From: Bacteroides zhangwenhongii
GTDB taxonomy: Bacteria > Bacteroidota > Bacteroidia > Bacteroidales > Bacteroidaceae
Length of the DNA: 64,000 bases
Assembly: GCF_009193325.2 (NCBI RefSeq)
Contig: NZ_CP059856.1
Coordinates: forward strand, 4,216,001-4,280,000
Direction: 5' to 3'
Shown here: positions 30,674 through 40,025 of the stretch, piece by piece
How the letters are laid out: every line of letters begins with the position of its first letter
Numbering within the stretch: the first letter of the stretch is position 1
Program-made: the position numbers and the translations under genes
The notes under the pieces: model-generated
What the model was told of the DNA's origin: nothing
Databases searched by the model: none
The model's input: the letters and a program-made list of their open reading frames with translations, nothing else

Positions 30674-31246
30674 ATGAAGAAAAACATCGCAATTTTTGCC
30701 TCCGGTTCCGGCTCTAATACAGAGAACATTATCCGGTATTTCCGAAAAAGCGAAGCCATTCAGGTTTCGTTGGTACTTTCAAACAGAAGTGATGCATACG
30801 TTTTGGAACGTGCACACCGTCTGGGAGTACCTTGTAACGTGTTTCCAAAGGAAGATTGGATGGCTGGAGATGAGATTCTGGCTGTTTTGCAGGAATATCA
30901 CATTGATTTTGTGGTGTTGGCGGGTTTCTTGGTCCGGGTTCCGGATTTACTTTTGCATGCTTATCCCAATAAAATTATAAATATACATCCGGCTCTTTTG
31001 CCCAAGTTTGGAGGAAAGGGGATGTATGGCGACCGTGTTCATGAAGCGGTGGTGGCTGCGGGCGAGAAAGAAAGCGGCATTACTATACATTATATAAATG
31101 AACATTATGATGAAGGAAACACTGTTTTTCAAACTGCTTGCCCGGTGCTTCCGACCGACTCTCCTGAGGATGTAGCCAAGAAAGTACATGCTTTGGAGTA
31201 TGAACATTTCCCCCGTATTATAGAGAGAGTATTGTGTGGAGAATAA
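30674..31246 (+). CDS. purN: Phosphoribosylglycinamide formyltransferase
   Basis: Transfers formyl from 10-formyl-tetrahydrofolate to GAR in purine synthesis. From the ATG at 30674 the protein is 190 residues. It starts MKKNIAIFASGSGSNTENII (phosphate loop). The folate/catalytic region has LLPKFGGKGMYGDRVHEAV, the triad residues being Asn (IINIHPALLP), His in the same segment and Asp in NEHYDEGNTVFQ. The open frame upstream to 30623 lacks family support. It is convergent with pdxB over a shared hairpin. Confidence 0.96.
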   Translation: MKKNIAIFASGSGSNTENIIRYFRKSEAIQVSLVLSNRSDAYVLERAHRLGVPCNVFPKEDWMAGDEILAVLQEYHIDFVVLAGFLVRVPDLLLHAYPNKIINIHPALLPKFGGKGMYGDRVHEAVVAAGEKESGITIHYINEHYDEGNTVFQTACPVLPTDSPEDVAKKVHALEYEHFPRIIERVLCGE

Positions 31247-31280
31247 GACGTAGGAGATGGTACGCCTTATTCTTTATATT
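31241..31280 (+). terminator. Shared hairpin terminator between purN and pdxB
   Basis: GAATAAGACGT (31241-31251) pairs with ACGCCTTATTC (31262-31272) with one mismatch. Both stop codons lie inside the stem. The T-rich TTTATATTT after the right arm favours plus-strand termination. Confidence 0.6.
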
Positions 31281-32313
31281 TAATTATATAAGCTTGCTCT
31301 TCTCTTCTTAATGGATAGTCTCCACGTAAGGTTTCGAATAGCTCTGGTTGATTTTTTAACCGGTCGCTGTCTTCAGCCGGATTATATATTTGGAGAAGTG
31401 CATTTTCGTAGTTTTCTGCATGGATGACAGGAGAATCCGGTATCGGTGCATGAATTTCATAATCCCCCTCTATCCGGAAGAATCTGCAGATAGCATCTAA
31501 AGACATACGTGTTGCGTTTGCTTTCCCGTCAGCAGAATATCCGGCAATGTGTGGAGTGCCTATGATGACCTTCTTGAGCAGTTCGAGATTGATTTCCGGT
31601 TCGTGTTCCCATACATCAATGATGGCATCCGAAATCGATTTATTGTCCAATGCTTCCAGAAGAGCTCCCGTTTCAATGACTTCTCCCCGAGAGGTGTTGA
31701 TGATGACGGGCTTGCGTTTTAGTGAGCGGAAGAAATTTGTATCTGCCAGATGAAAGGTTCTGTATTTCCCTTCTTTATATAAAGGTACGTGAAAGGTGAT
31801 GATGTCGCACTCTTCAGCTATTTCATTTAAAGAGGTAAAGAAACGATTCCCTTCTTTCTCTTCCCGAGGCAGGTCGTTCAATAGGACCCGCATCCCAAAG
31901 TCTTTTGCTACTTTTGCTACCTTACTTCCTACATTTCCAACACCTATGATACCGATAGTCAGTCCCTCCAGCTTTTTGTTTCTCATAGATTTCCATACCA
32001 GAAGCGAAGCTTGTACGTATTGCGCGACGGAAGCTGAGTTGCATCCCGGTGCATTAGTCCATTCTATGCCTGCTTGTTTGCAATATTCCGTGTCGATATG
32101 GTCGAAGCCAATCGTAGCTGTCGCTATGAACTTTACCCGGCTTCCTTCTAATAATTCACGGTTGCAATGTGTACGGGTACGGACAATAAGCGCATCCGCA
32201 TCCCGTACCAGTTCCGGTGTAAAATCCTTTCCGGGAGCGTAAACTACTTCATCTGCTATACTCTGGACGGCTTCTTTTATATAAGGTATCTTGTTGTCTA
32301 TAATGATTTTCAT
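31267..32313 (-). CDS. pdxB: Erythronate-4-phosphate dehydrogenase
   Basis: D-2-hydroxyacid dehydrogenase of the DXP-dependent pyridoxal phosphate pathway. It oxidises 4-phosphoerythronate. 348 residues from the ATG at 32313 (MKIIIDNKIPYIKEAV). The NAD Rossmann loop is IGIIGVGNVGSKVAK. Substrate and catalytic residues lie in NTSRGEVIETGALLEAL (Arg), DVWEHEPEINLEL (Glu) and GTPHIAGYSADGK (His). The C-terminal PdxB dimerisation extension (about residues 280-348) distinguishes it from other family members. A -7 box TACCTTTG at 32337-32344 supports this start. It is divergent from the LOS cluster. Confidence 0.95.
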   Translation of the reverse strand: MKIIIDNKIPYIKEAVQSIADEVVYAPGKDFTPELVRDADALIVRTRTHCNRELLEGSRVKFIATATIGFDHIDTEYCKQAGIEWTNAPGCNSASVAQYVQASLLVWKSMRNKKLEGLTIGIIGVGNVGSKVAKVAKDFGMRVLLNDLPREEKEGNRFFTSLNEIAEECDIITFHVPLYKEGKYRTFHLADTNFFRSLKRKPVIINTSRGEVIETGALLEALDNKSISDAIIDVWEHEPEINLELLKKVIIGTPHIAGYSADGKANATRMSLDAICRFFRIEGDYEIHAPIPDSPVIHAENYENALLQIYNPAEDSDRLKNQPELFETLRGDYPLRREEQAYIIKYKE

Positions 32314-32336
32314 ATACAATTTATCTTTGGTATCCA

Positions 32337-32344
32337 CAAAGGTA
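32337..32344 (-). promoter_or_regulatory. Predicted -7 box TACCTTTG for pdxB
   Basis: A minus-strand TACCTTTG, 23 nt upstream of the pdxB ATG at 32313. It excludes the longer upstream start. Confidence 0.55.
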
Positions 32345-32366
32345 CTAAATAAAAAAGTAAGAAAGG

Positions 32367-32398
32367 GTTGCTTGTCTGAGAAATATTACATAGATTTG
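32367..32398 (+). promoter_or_regulatory. Predicted promoter at the head of the LOS cluster
   Basis: GTTG (32367-32370), 20 nt, TAGATTTG (32391-32398). One mismatch to the Bacteroides consensus. It precedes the DUF4254 ATG at 32431 by 32 nt. Confidence 0.65.
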
Positions 32399-32430
32399 CC
32401 CTATTATATATCTAATAGCTAGTTAAGATT

Positions 32431-33036
32431 ATGACATTTAGTAACCTTTGCAACGAGATTTTTTGGAAATCGACTAATGATTACCATGTAACGGATAGTG
32501 TAGACGCTCAGATGAACAATCCTTACGAGTTGAAGTCGATTGAGTATTATTTATATTTGAAAAATTGGATAGATGCCGTTCAGTGGCATTTCGAAGATAT
32601 CATCCGTGATCCCCAGATTGATCCGGCGGCTGCTTTGACTTTGAAGAGAAGAATCGATAAGTCCAATCAGGATCGTACGGACCTGGTAGAGTTGATTGAT
32701 AGTTACTTCCTTGACAAATACAAAGAGGTAATCCCCCTTGACAATGCGACAATCAATACGGAAAGCCCGGCATGGGCTATAGACCGCTTGTCTATCCTTG
32801 CTTTGAAAATCTACCACATGCAGCAAGAGGTGGAACGTACGGATACTAGCGAAGAACATCGTACACAATGCCAGACCAAACTGAATGTTTTGTTAGAGCA
32901 ACGCAGGGATCTTTCGTCGGCTATTGATCAGTTATTGGCTGACATCGAAGCCGGAAAGAAATATATGAAAGTATATAAACAGATGAAGATGTATAACGAC
33001 CCGGCATTGAATCCGGTGCTTTATGCAAAGAAATAA
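32431..33036 (+). CDS. DUF4254 family protein
   Basis: A 201-residue, mainly alpha-helical cytosolic protein without signal peptide or membrane segment. Recognised as DUF4254 from its N-terminal FWKSTNDYHVTDSVD region and the AALTLKRRIDKSNQDRTDLVELID helix. The family has no established function but is repeatedly found directly before GT9 glycosyltransferases in Bacteroidetes. Here it lies 3 nt before the GT9 gene. First gene of the LOS operon, so probably an accessory factor for core synthesis; this role is inferred from position only. Confidence 0.8.
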   Translation: MTFSNLCNEIFWKSTNDYHVTDSVDAQMNNPYELKSIEYYLYLKNWIDAVQWHFEDIIRDPQIDPAAALTLKRRIDKSNQDRTDLVELIDSYFLDKYKEVIPLDNATINTESPAWAIDRLSILALKIYHMQQEVERTDTSEEHRTQCQTKLNVLLEQRRDLSSAIDQLLADIEAGKKYMKVYKQMKMYNDPALNPVLYAKK

Positions 33037-33039
33037 CGA

Positions 33040-34071
33040 ATGGCGCGTATTCTCATTATCCGTTTTTCGGCTCTTGGTGATGTCGCAATGACAGTGCCCG
33101 TAATACATTCGCTGGCAGTGCAATATCCCCAGCATGAGATAACTGTACTGAGCCGTTCCGTGTGGCAACCGCTTTTTCAGGAATTGCCGGAGAATGTAAG
33201 TTTTGTAGGAGCAGATCTGACAGGCAAGCATAAAGGCTTTTGGGGATTGAACAGCCTTTACTCGGAGTTGAAAGCAATGCGGTTTGACTATGTGGCGGAC
33301 TTTCATCATGTGCTCCGTTCCAGATATTTATGTTTGCGGTTTCGGCTTGCTAATGTACCGGTGGCTTCTATCTGTAAAGGGCGGGCAGGTAAACAGAAAC
33401 TGGTTCGCCGCCACCATAAGGTGATGGAGAACCAGAAAAGTTCTTTTCGCCGTTATGCGGATGTGTTGGAAAAGCTGGGACTTCCGGTTCTGCTAAACTT
33501 TTCTTCTATTTATGGTGAAGGAAAAGGAAATTTTGCAGAGATAGAGCTTGTAACCGGTCCAAAAGGGAGACAGAAATGGATTGGCATTGCTCCTTTTGCC
33601 AAACATACCGGCAAGATTTATCCGTTGGAACTGCAGGAGCAGGTCGTTGCCCATTTTGCGGCAGATCCTACGGTGAAGGTCTTTCTGTTCGGAGGAGGCA
33701 AGAAAGAGCAGGAAGTGTTTGATGCTTGGATAGCCAAATATCCCTCCATCGTATCTATGATCGGTAAGTTGAATATGCGTACCGAGTTAAATCTGATGAG
33801 CCATTTGGATGTAATGCTTTCAATGGACTCTGCCAATATGCATCTGGCGTCGCTGGTCAATATACCTGTCGTCTCTATTTGGGGGGCTACCCATCCATAC
33901 GCCGGGTTTATGGGGTGGAAACAATTACCCATTAATACGGTACAGCTGGATTTGCCTTGCCGACCTTGTTCGGTTTACGGGCAAAAGCCTTGTTGGAGGG
34001 GAGATTATGCTTGTCTGAAAAATATTACTCCTGAACAGGTGATAGAGAAAATAGAGGCGATTGTAGGTTAA
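33040..34071 (+). CDS. Glycosyltransferase family 9 (heptosyltransferase-like)
   Basis: A GT9, GT-B-fold transferase of 343 residues, expected to act on the inner LOS core at the cytoplasmic face. N-terminal ILIIRFSALGDVAMTVPVIHSLAVQYPQ is the heptosyltransferase signature. The donor site is IGIAPFAKHTGKIYP and MLSMDSANMHLASLVNIPVVSIWGATHP. A Cys-rich end (PCRPCSVYGQKPCWRGDYACL) is typical of WaaC/WaaF-like proteins. Bacteroides LOS cores are short, so the donor need not be heptose. It is translationally coupled to DUF4254 with a 3-nt gap. Confidence 0.92.
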   Translation: MARILIIRFSALGDVAMTVPVIHSLAVQYPQHEITVLSRSVWQPLFQELPENVSFVGADLTGKHKGFWGLNSLYSELKAMRFDYVADFHHVLRSRYLCLRFRLANVPVASICKGRAGKQKLVRRHHKVMENQKSSFRRYADVLEKLGLPVLLNFSSIYGEGKGNFAEIELVTGPKGRQKWIGIAPFAKHTGKIYPLELQEQVVAHFAADPTVKVFLFGGGKKEQEVFDAWIAKYPSIVSMIGKLNMRTELNLMSHLDVMLSMDSANMHLASLVNIPVVSIWGATHPYAGFMGWKQLPINTVQLDLPCRPCSVYGQKPCWRGDYACLKNITPEQVIEKIEAIVG

Positions 34072-34118
34072 TTGCTTTTCTTGAATAAAAATAAAACTAG
34101 AGGCAATAAAAGTATGAT

Positions 34119-34955
34119 ATGTTGAATGAAAACTTTTTAAAAGAAGAAAATATCTCCGGATATTTGGTGTCGAAAGAAATGAAGGAGGTTTGGGCTTGTG
34201 AACTGGATATGTTGGAACGTTTACTTGCTGTTTGCCTGAAATATGATTTGAAGTGTTGGGCCGACTCCGGAACTCTGATTGGTGCTGTTCGGCATAAAGG
34301 GTTTATCCCTTGGGATGATGATATTGATATGGTAATGTTTAGGGATGATTATGATAAGCTTGTAAAAGTTGCCGATAAAGAATTTACATATCCTTATTTC
34401 TTTCAGACGATTTATTCAGATGAATATTATGGCAATCGTCATGCTCAAATACGAAATAGTGAGACAGCTGCTATTGCGAATCCTAAATCTCGTTTTAATC
34501 AAGGTGTATTTATTGACATATTTGTATTGGATGGAGTCCCCGATGTGCCCCGGACTTTACAGAAACATCTACGTAAAGTGAAAGTATACAAGCAACTGTT
34601 GAAGTCTGTGTCTAAATTAATATCTCATTTCCCGAAAACTTTATATCGAAAATGTCGTTGGGATAAGATGCTTTACGCTAGATATGAAGAGGTCTTACGA
34701 AGTGCCCCTGTGTCTGAAACGGAATTAGTGTCTACATTGTCATTAAATTATAAAACGAGGATAAAAAATCGTTCATGCTATGATAGAACTGAATATATGG
34801 ATTTTGAGAATCTAAAAATACCCGTACCAAGTGGATATGATCAGATTCTGAAAATTGATTTTGGTGATTATATGACTCCTGTTCATCAACCGACATTGCA
34901 TGGAAAATTACATTTTGATACTAAACGGAGTTATAAAGAAGTACTGAATTTTTAA
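34119..34955 (+). CDS. LicD-family phospho-substituent transferase
   Basis: LicD/fukutin-like nucleotidyltransferase-fold enzyme of 278 residues. The hallmark WADSGTLIGAVRHKGFIPWDDDIDMVMFRDDYDKL holds the metal-binding acidic cluster, intact. LicD enzymes transfer phosphocholine or related phosphodiester groups from CDP-alcohols to glycans. In this cluster with TagF-like and TagD-like genes it probably attaches a phospho-alcohol to the LOS sugar. Codon and base composition turns clearly AT-rich from here on compared with the upstream GT9 gene, a usual sign of a variable glycan region. 12-nt gap to glf. Confidence 0.9.
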   Translation: MLNENFLKEENISGYLVSKEMKEVWACELDMLERLLAVCLKYDLKCWADSGTLIGAVRHKGFIPWDDDIDMVMFRDDYDKLVKVADKEFTYPYFFQTIYSDEYYGNRHAQIRNSETAAIANPKSRFNQGVFIDIFVLDGVPDVPRTLQKHLRKVKVYKQLLKSVSKLISHFPKTLYRKCRWDKMLYARYEEVLRSAPVSETELVSTLSLNYKTRIKNRSCYDRTEYMDFENLKIPVPSGYDQILKIDFGDYMTPVHQPTLHGKLHFDTKRSYKEVLNF

Positions 34956-34967
34956 AACAGGACATGG

Positions 34968-36080
34968 ATGAATAAGAAATATGATTACTTGGTGGTAGGC
35001 GCAGGACTGTTTGGCTCTGTATTTGCACATCAGATGACGAATGCTGGTAAACGTTGTTTGGTAATTGATAAACGTAGTCATATAGGTGGAAATATTTATT
35101 GCGAGAATGTGGATGGCATTCATGTGCATCAATATGGAGCTCATATATTTCATACGGGCAATAAGCAAGTTTGGGATTATGTAAACCGTTTTGTTGTCTT
35201 TAATCGCTATACTAACTCTCCATTAGCAAATTATAAAGGTGAATTATATAATCTGCCTTTTAATATGAATACTTTTAATAAGTTATGGAGCGTTAATACT
35301 CCTCAAGAGGCGAAAGCCAAGATTGAAGAGCAACGTAAAGAGTATGCATATATAAAATCTCCGGCCAATTTGGAAGAACAGGCTTTGACGCTTTGTGGAA
35401 AAGATATTTATCAGAAATTGATAAAAGGTTATACAGAAAAACAATGGGGACGTCCGGCAACGGAACTTCCTGCCTTTATTATCAGGAGGCTTCCTTTCCG
35501 TTTTACTTATGATAATAATTACTTCAATGATGAATATCAGGGAATTCCCAAAGGAGGATATAATGAATTGATAAATAGGTTGCTTGAAAATGTTGAGATA
35601 CGTTTAAATACGAATTATTTTTCTGCCCGTAAAGAATTGGATAAATTGGCTGATAAAATCTTATTTACCGGCTGTATAGATGAATTTTACGATTATCGTT
35701 TTGGGCGTTTAGAGTATCGTAGTCTTCGTTTTGAACATGAACGTCTTGAAATTGATAATTATCAGGGTAATGCTGTCGTAAATTATTGTGAAAGAGAGAT
35801 TCCTTATACTCGTATTATTGAGCACAAACATTTTGAGTTTGGTACGCAATCTTGTACGGTGATTACCCGTGAATATCCTGCGGCTTTTACTGCTGAAAAC
35901 GAACCCTATTATCCAGTGAATGATGATACTAATATGACGCTTTTAAAGAAATATAAAGATTTGGCGAATACTACGGCGAATGTTTTGTTTGGCGGGCGTT
36001 TGGCTCAATATGCTTATTTTGATATGGATGACACGGTGGAGGCTGTATTGGCTTTGGTTAACAATGAATTAAGAAAATAA
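34968..36080 (+). CDS. glf: UDP-galactopyranose mutase
   Basis: A FAD enzyme converting UDP-galactopyranose to UDP-galactofuranose. 370 residues. FAD dinucleotide motif YLVVGAGLFGSVFAHQMT. IDKRSHIGGNIYCENVDGIHVHQYGAHIFHT is the conserved mutase segment. YTEKQWGRPATELP and the catalytic arginines in FNRYTNSPLANYKGE and REYPAAF are present. Implies galactofuranose in the glycan made by this cluster; the next gene is the best candidate for using it. Confidence 0.97.
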   Translation: MNKKYDYLVVGAGLFGSVFAHQMTNAGKRCLVIDKRSHIGGNIYCENVDGIHVHQYGAHIFHTGNKQVWDYVNRFVVFNRYTNSPLANYKGELYNLPFNMNTFNKLWSVNTPQEAKAKIEEQRKEYAYIKSPANLEEQALTLCGKDIYQKLIKGYTEKQWGRPATELPAFIIRRLPFRFTYDNNYFNDEYQGIPKGGYNELINRLLENVEIRLNTNYFSARKELDKLADKILFTGCIDEFYDYRFGRLEYRSLRFEHERLEIDNYQGNAVVNYCEREIPYTRIIEHKHFEFGTQSCTVITREYPAAFTAENEPYYPVNDDTNMTLLKKYKDLANTTANVLFGGRLAQYAYFDMDDTVEAVLALVNNELRK

Positions 36081-36083
36081 ATT

Positions 36084-37127
36084 ATGATTTGCTATTTGTC
36101 AAGAAATTATAAAGGTGTAAGTGGCGCCGGTAATAAAGCGAAAACGGACATTGAACAGATTATGGAACTGCATGGCTTTCACAATGTCGGATTGAAGCAG
36201 GCACGCTATACTCATACAGTTGTAGCTTTTTGTTATACTTTATTTAGTGTTGTAAAGAGCGCTTTTTGTTTGAGAAAGGGAGATGTTCTAATTTTACAGT
36301 ACCCATTGAAGAAGTATTATACTTTCGTATGTAATGTGGCTCATTGGCGTGGATGCAAAGTGGTTACATTGATTCATGATCTGGGCTGTTTCCGAAGTAA
36401 GAGACTGACTGTCTCACAGGAAATATCAAGATTGAATCATTCGGATAGCATCATTGTGCATAGTGAAGCGATGAAAGAGTGGTTAGAAAAAAAGGGGATT
36501 AAGGCGAAATTGCAGATACTGGAAATCTTTGATTATTTATCGGCAAATCGTCAAGGAACAGAAATAAAATCTCTTGGTCTTGGGCCTGGTCGTCCGTATC
36601 GTGTGATGTTTGCGGGTGTCTTGGCCTCCTGCCATAATGATTTTTTATATCAGATGGCTAATGCGCCTCGTTCTTATGAGTTGATATTCTATGGAAGTGG
36701 CTTTGAACCGGACAGATTACACGCAGAAGTGAATTTTAAAGGGTTTGTATCCTCTGATGATTTGATTGCAACAGCGGAAGGTGATTTTGGAATCGTATGG
36801 TACGGACCGGCTTTGGAGGGAGGAAAAGGTCCTTTGGGAGAGTATTTGCAATATAATGCCCCTCATAAAATGTCTCTTTATATACGTTGTGGGCTTCCTG
36901 TTATAATATGGGAAAAAGCAGGACTATCATCTTTTGTAAGGGATAATAAGATAGGAATATGTATTTCTTCTTTAGAAGAATTGGAAGATGTTTTTACTCG
37001 GATGACGGTGGAAGAATATCAGGAAATGAAACGAAACGTAAAAAAAATCGATGATAGGCTTAGCCGGGGATTTTATACATTTGAGGCAATAAAACGAGCT
37101 TGTGCAGATTTAGATATCTTTTTTTAA
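36084..37127 (+). CDS. Putative galactofuranosyltransferase (GT-B fold)
   Basis: A 347-residue sugar transferase starting MICYLSRNYKGVSGAGNKAKTD, similar in layout to bacterial beta-1,6-galactofuranosyltransferases. The Rossmann-like donor half contains VVTLIHDLGCFR, RVMFAGVLASCHNDFLY and FGIVWYGPALEGGKGPLGEYLQYNAPHKMSLYIRCGLPVIIW, where the last part resembles the nucleotide-sugar pocket. Begins 3 nt after glf, so coupling supports UDP-Galf as donor. The acceptor and linkage are not predictable. Confidence 0.78.
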   Translation: MICYLSRNYKGVSGAGNKAKTDIEQIMELHGFHNVGLKQARYTHTVVAFCYTLFSVVKSAFCLRKGDVLILQYPLKKYYTFVCNVAHWRGCKVVTLIHDLGCFRSKRLTVSQEISRLNHSDSIIVHSEAMKEWLEKKGIKAKLQILEIFDYLSANRQGTEIKSLGLGPGRPYRVMFAGVLASCHNDFLYQMANAPRSYELIFYGSGFEPDRLHAEVNFKGFVSSDDLIATAEGDFGIVWYGPALEGGKGPLGEYLQYNAPHKMSLYIRCGLPVIIWEKAGLSSFVRDNKIGICISSLEELEDVFTRMTVEEYQEMKRNVKKIDDRLSRGFYTFEAIKRACADLDIFF

Positions 37128-37148
37128 GGATAAATCCCTAAAAAAAAC

Positions 37149-37156
37149 TAACTTTG
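37149..37156 (+). promoter_or_regulatory. Predicted internal -7 box TAACTTTG in the LOS cluster
   Basis: TAACTTTG followed by C in the 83-nt gap before the GT90 gene; it could start a sub-operon. The -33 spacing is poor. Confidence 0.4.
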
Positions 37157-37210
37157 CCGATTATAATGGTGTGTCGTTTTTTACAGTTATGTATTTAGTA
37201 CTTAGATGAT

Positions 37211-38194
37211 ATGAAGAATAAGTTTTTATATAAGTTGTGTAGCGGTAAAAATCCTAAGTTTGTTTATTATTCGGTGAACATGCTACGATTATTAGTGCCC
37301 ACATGCTTCTTTAAAATGAGATTACGTTCTAAGTTACTGTCCGTTTCTCGTCGGAAAGATTATGAATACATAAAGCAGCGTGTAGATTATTATATTAAGT
37401 TATCAGCGGGAGTGAAACTACCTTTTTCTGCACCCCGTCTTGCAGAACATAAAATGGGTAAACAAAAAGTGTATTTTTTTGATACTTATCAATACACTCG
37501 TTGGTTCCCGAACTCTTTTCAGTGGGAATTTTGTCCAGGTGATGTAACTTATGTCCCAAAGTATCCTTCAATTGTAAAAAGCCGTCCATTGATGAGCGAT
37601 AATGAAAATTCTGTTATTCTGAAATTAGACAAGGTACGGCACTTTATTTTTGTCAATGATAAGAAAAAGTTTGCAGAAAAGAAGGATATGATTATTTTCC
37701 GTGGAAAAGTGAAGGGAAAGCCTTCCCGAAAGAAATTTATGGAGATGTATTTCGGGAATCCGATGTGTGATTTGGGGGATGTGAGTAAGAATACGCCTGA
37801 TCCCGTAGCGTGGCAAACTGAGAAAAAAACAATTCGCGAACATTTGAACTACAAATTTATTATGGCACTTGAAGGGAATGATGTTGCTAGTAATTTGAAG
37901 TGGGTGATGTCTTCTAATTCTATTGCGATAATGCCTCGACCAACTTGTGAGACTTGGTTCATGGAAGGAATGTTAATTCCTGATTATCATTATATTGAAA
38001 TCAAACCTGATTTCTCTGATTTAGAAGAGAAAGCTAATTATTATATAAAACATATAGATAAGGCACAGGAAATTATAAATCATGCTCATGAATATGTTGC
38101 TCAGTTTAAGGATAGAAATCGAGAGGAATTGATTTCTCTTCTTGTATTGGACAAGTATTTTAGGGTAACAGGACAGATAAAAGATGAAATATGA
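37211..38194 (+). CDS. GT90/CAP10-like glycosyltransferase
   Basis: A 327-residue LPS-type GT90 (CAP10 domain) enzyme. Diagnostic parts are MIIFRGKVKGKPSRKKFMEMYFGN (donor phosphate binding), NYKFIMALEGNDVASNLKWVMSSNSIAIMPRPTCETWFMEG (the CAP10 core) and the C-terminal helix EKANYYIKHIDKAQEIINHAHEYVAQF. GT90 members transfer xylose or glucose-like sugars. A basic hydrophobic N-terminus may associate with the membrane. Its stop overlaps the kinase-like ATG by 4 bp. Confidence 0.85.
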   Translation: MKNKFLYKLCSGKNPKFVYYSVNMLRLLVPTCFFKMRLRSKLLSVSRRKDYEYIKQRVDYYIKLSAGVKLPFSAPRLAEHKMGKQKVYFFDTYQYTRWFPNSFQWEFCPGDVTYVPKYPSIVKSRPLMSDNENSVILKLDKVRHFIFVNDKKKFAEKKDMIIFRGKVKGKPSRKKFMEMYFGNPMCDLGDVSKNTPDPVAWQTEKKTIREHLNYKFIMALEGNDVASNLKWVMSSNSIAIMPRPTCETWFMEGMLIPDYHYIEIKPDFSDLEEKANYYIKHIDKAQEIINHAHEYVAQFKDRNREELISLLVLDKYFRVTGQIKDEI

Positions 38195-38934
38195 AAATAG
38201 TAGTGAATCCTACATACGAGCATTTGCGCAAGTTTATAGAGAGTGTTCCTGATACTTTTGAGCGGGAAGGGCGAATCATCTACTCCGGCAGGAATCTGAT
38301 AAAAGTGATGGAAGTCGACGGGATAGAGATAAATGTGAAACGCTATGGAATTCCGGCTTTGGCTAACCGTATCGTCTATTCTTTTTTCCGTACTCCGAAG
38401 GGGAAGCGTGCCTTTGAGTATCCCCAGATGCTGCTTCAGAAAGGTGTTGAAACACCGGTTCCAATTGCTTATATTGAAGAACGGAAATGCGGGTTGATAA
38501 ATTACTCTTACTTTATTAGTATGCAGTCACCCTATCAACGGAATTTCTATGAATTTGGAAATGCAGATGTCGAACGTTGTAAAGATGTCATTATCGCATT
38601 TGCACAATATACGGCCAATCTGCATCAGGCGGGTATTATGCATCGTGATTACTCACCGGGCAACATCCTGTTTGATCAGATCGACGGAGAATACCATTTC
38701 ATGTTGGTCGATATTAATAGAATGACTTTTGGAGAGATCAGTGTCGATATGGGTTGCGCTAATTTTGCCCGGTTGTGGGGACAGAAAGCTTTTTTCGAAA
38801 TGTTGGCTAAAGAATATGCGAAAGCCCGTCATGCTAATGAAGCCCATTGTGTAGAACGTGTTTTGGCATGTCGGAAGAAATTCTGGACTTATTTTGCGAA
38901 GAAACATATAGTAAAATATAAATTGGAACTATAG
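38191..38934 (+). CDS. Kdo/WaaP-like lipopolysaccharide kinase
   Basis: A small protein-kinase-fold enzyme of 247 residues of the KdkA/InaA/WaaP group. The catalytic loop is AGIMHRDYSPGNILFDQ and the metal site FMLVDINRMTFG, with DIN in place of DFG as usual for the family. The nucleotide-binding lysine is probably in INVKRYGIP. It is expected to phosphorylate Kdo or a core sugar of LOS, consistent with phospho-Kdo in Bacteroides LOS. Coupled to the GT90 gene upstream and 4 nt before the TagF-like gene. Confidence 0.9.
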   Translation: MKIVVNPTYEHLRKFIESVPDTFEREGRIIYSGRNLIKVMEVDGIEINVKRYGIPALANRIVYSFFRTPKGKRAFEYPQMLLQKGVETPVPIAYIEERKCGLINYSYFISMQSPYQRNFYEFGNADVERCKDVIIAFAQYTANLHQAGIMHRDYSPGNILFDQIDGEYHFMLVDINRMTFGEISVDMGCANFARLWGQKAFFEMLAKEYAKARHANEAHCVERVLACRKKFWTYFAKKHIVKYKLEL

Positions 38935-38938
38935 AATT

Positions 38939-39991
38939 ATGCGTATTGTTCTGTTTTGCGAAAACAAATATGCTATTGATATATTGTATCCCATTTATCA
39001 GGAAGCATTGAAGTCGGAAGATAACCAACTGTTGTGGTATATTCATCTTCCGAAGATTCCGGTATTCCCTTTACAGAAAGAAGTTACCTATACGCATTCT
39101 ATACAGGAAGTTTATGATTTCTCTCCGGAAGCAATATTTGTTCCGGGCAATATTGTTCCATATTATCTGCCAGGAGTAAAGGTGCAGGTTTTTCACGGAT
39201 ATGCTGCAGAGAAGAAAGATCATTGGGTGATCCGCCGGTATTTTGATACCTATTTTACGCAAGGCCCTTTCTTTACTAAGAAGTTTAAAGAACTGGCGGT
39301 AAAGTATGGTGATTTTGAAGTGGTGGAGACAGGATGGCCCAAACAGGATTGGATTAAAACCCATTGGCATGATTTTGATCAGGAACGGGAGAAGTTATTG
39401 AGAGAGCATGGTAAAAAGCAGATAGTGCTGTATGCGCCGACGTTTTCACCATCTTTAACATCTCTTCCTGCATTAAAAGAAGCTTTGTTGCATTTAGTAA
39501 AGATGAGGGACATTGTATTGCTTCTGAAATTTCATCCGTTGACACGGAAGGAATGGATTGATGAATACAAGCAACTAGCGGAACAAGAAGAACATATTGT
39601 ATGGGTAGATGGTTTTAACGTCACGAAATATCAGTTGATGTCGGATGTGATGATAAGTGACACCTCTTCCACCGTTTATGAATTTCTTCTTTTAGGACGA
39701 CCGGTCATTACCTATCGTACTATTGCAAAAGATGTTTATTGGACTAATATAACCGATGTCGCTCAGTTGATGGAAGCGTTTGAAAGAGCGCAATATAATG
39801 AAGAAGACATCGCCAAACGTCGTTGGATTGTAGATAATTACGATCCTTACTTGGATGGGAAAGTTTGCAGGCGAATGCTGGATGCAGTAGCCGATTATAT
39901 TCATCGTCACGGAGTACCCGAAAAGCGTAAGCTTAACTTGTGGCGGAAATATACAAGCATAAAGAAATTTGGGAGAATAAAGAAGAGGTGA
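38939..39991 (+). CDS. TagF-like CDP-glycerol glycerophosphotransferase family protein
   Basis: A 350-residue GT-B-like transferase related to teichoic-acid glycerophosphotransferases. The donor side is visible in KKQIVLYAPTFSPSLTSLPAL, LLKFHPLTRKEWIDEY and DVMISDTSSTVYEFLLLGRPVITYR, which matches the SDxSS motif that binds the CDP moiety. In Gram-positive bacteria such enzymes add glycerol-phosphate; here it would add a phospho-alcohol to LOS. Acts with the TagD-like and LicD-like enzymes in this cluster. Which CDP-alcohol it uses is unknown. Confidence 0.85.
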   Translation: MRIVLFCENKYAIDILYPIYQEALKSEDNQLLWYIHLPKIPVFPLQKEVTYTHSIQEVYDFSPEAIFVPGNIVPYYLPGVKVQVFHGYAAEKKDHWVIRRYFDTYFTQGPFFTKKFKELAVKYGDFEVVETGWPKQDWIKTHWHDFDQEREKLLREHGKKQIVLYAPTFSPSLTSLPALKEALLHLVKMRDIVLLLKFHPLTRKEWIDEYKQLAEQEEHIVWVDGFNVTKYQLMSDVMISDTSSTVYEFLLLGRPVITYRTIAKDVYWTNITDVAQLMEAFERAQYNEEDIAKRRWIVDNYDPYLDGKVCRRMLDAVADYIHRHGVPEKRKLNLWRKYTSIKKFGRIKKR

Positions 39992-40025
39992 GAGAATAAA
40001 TGTTAAATTTTTAATTGAGTGAAAT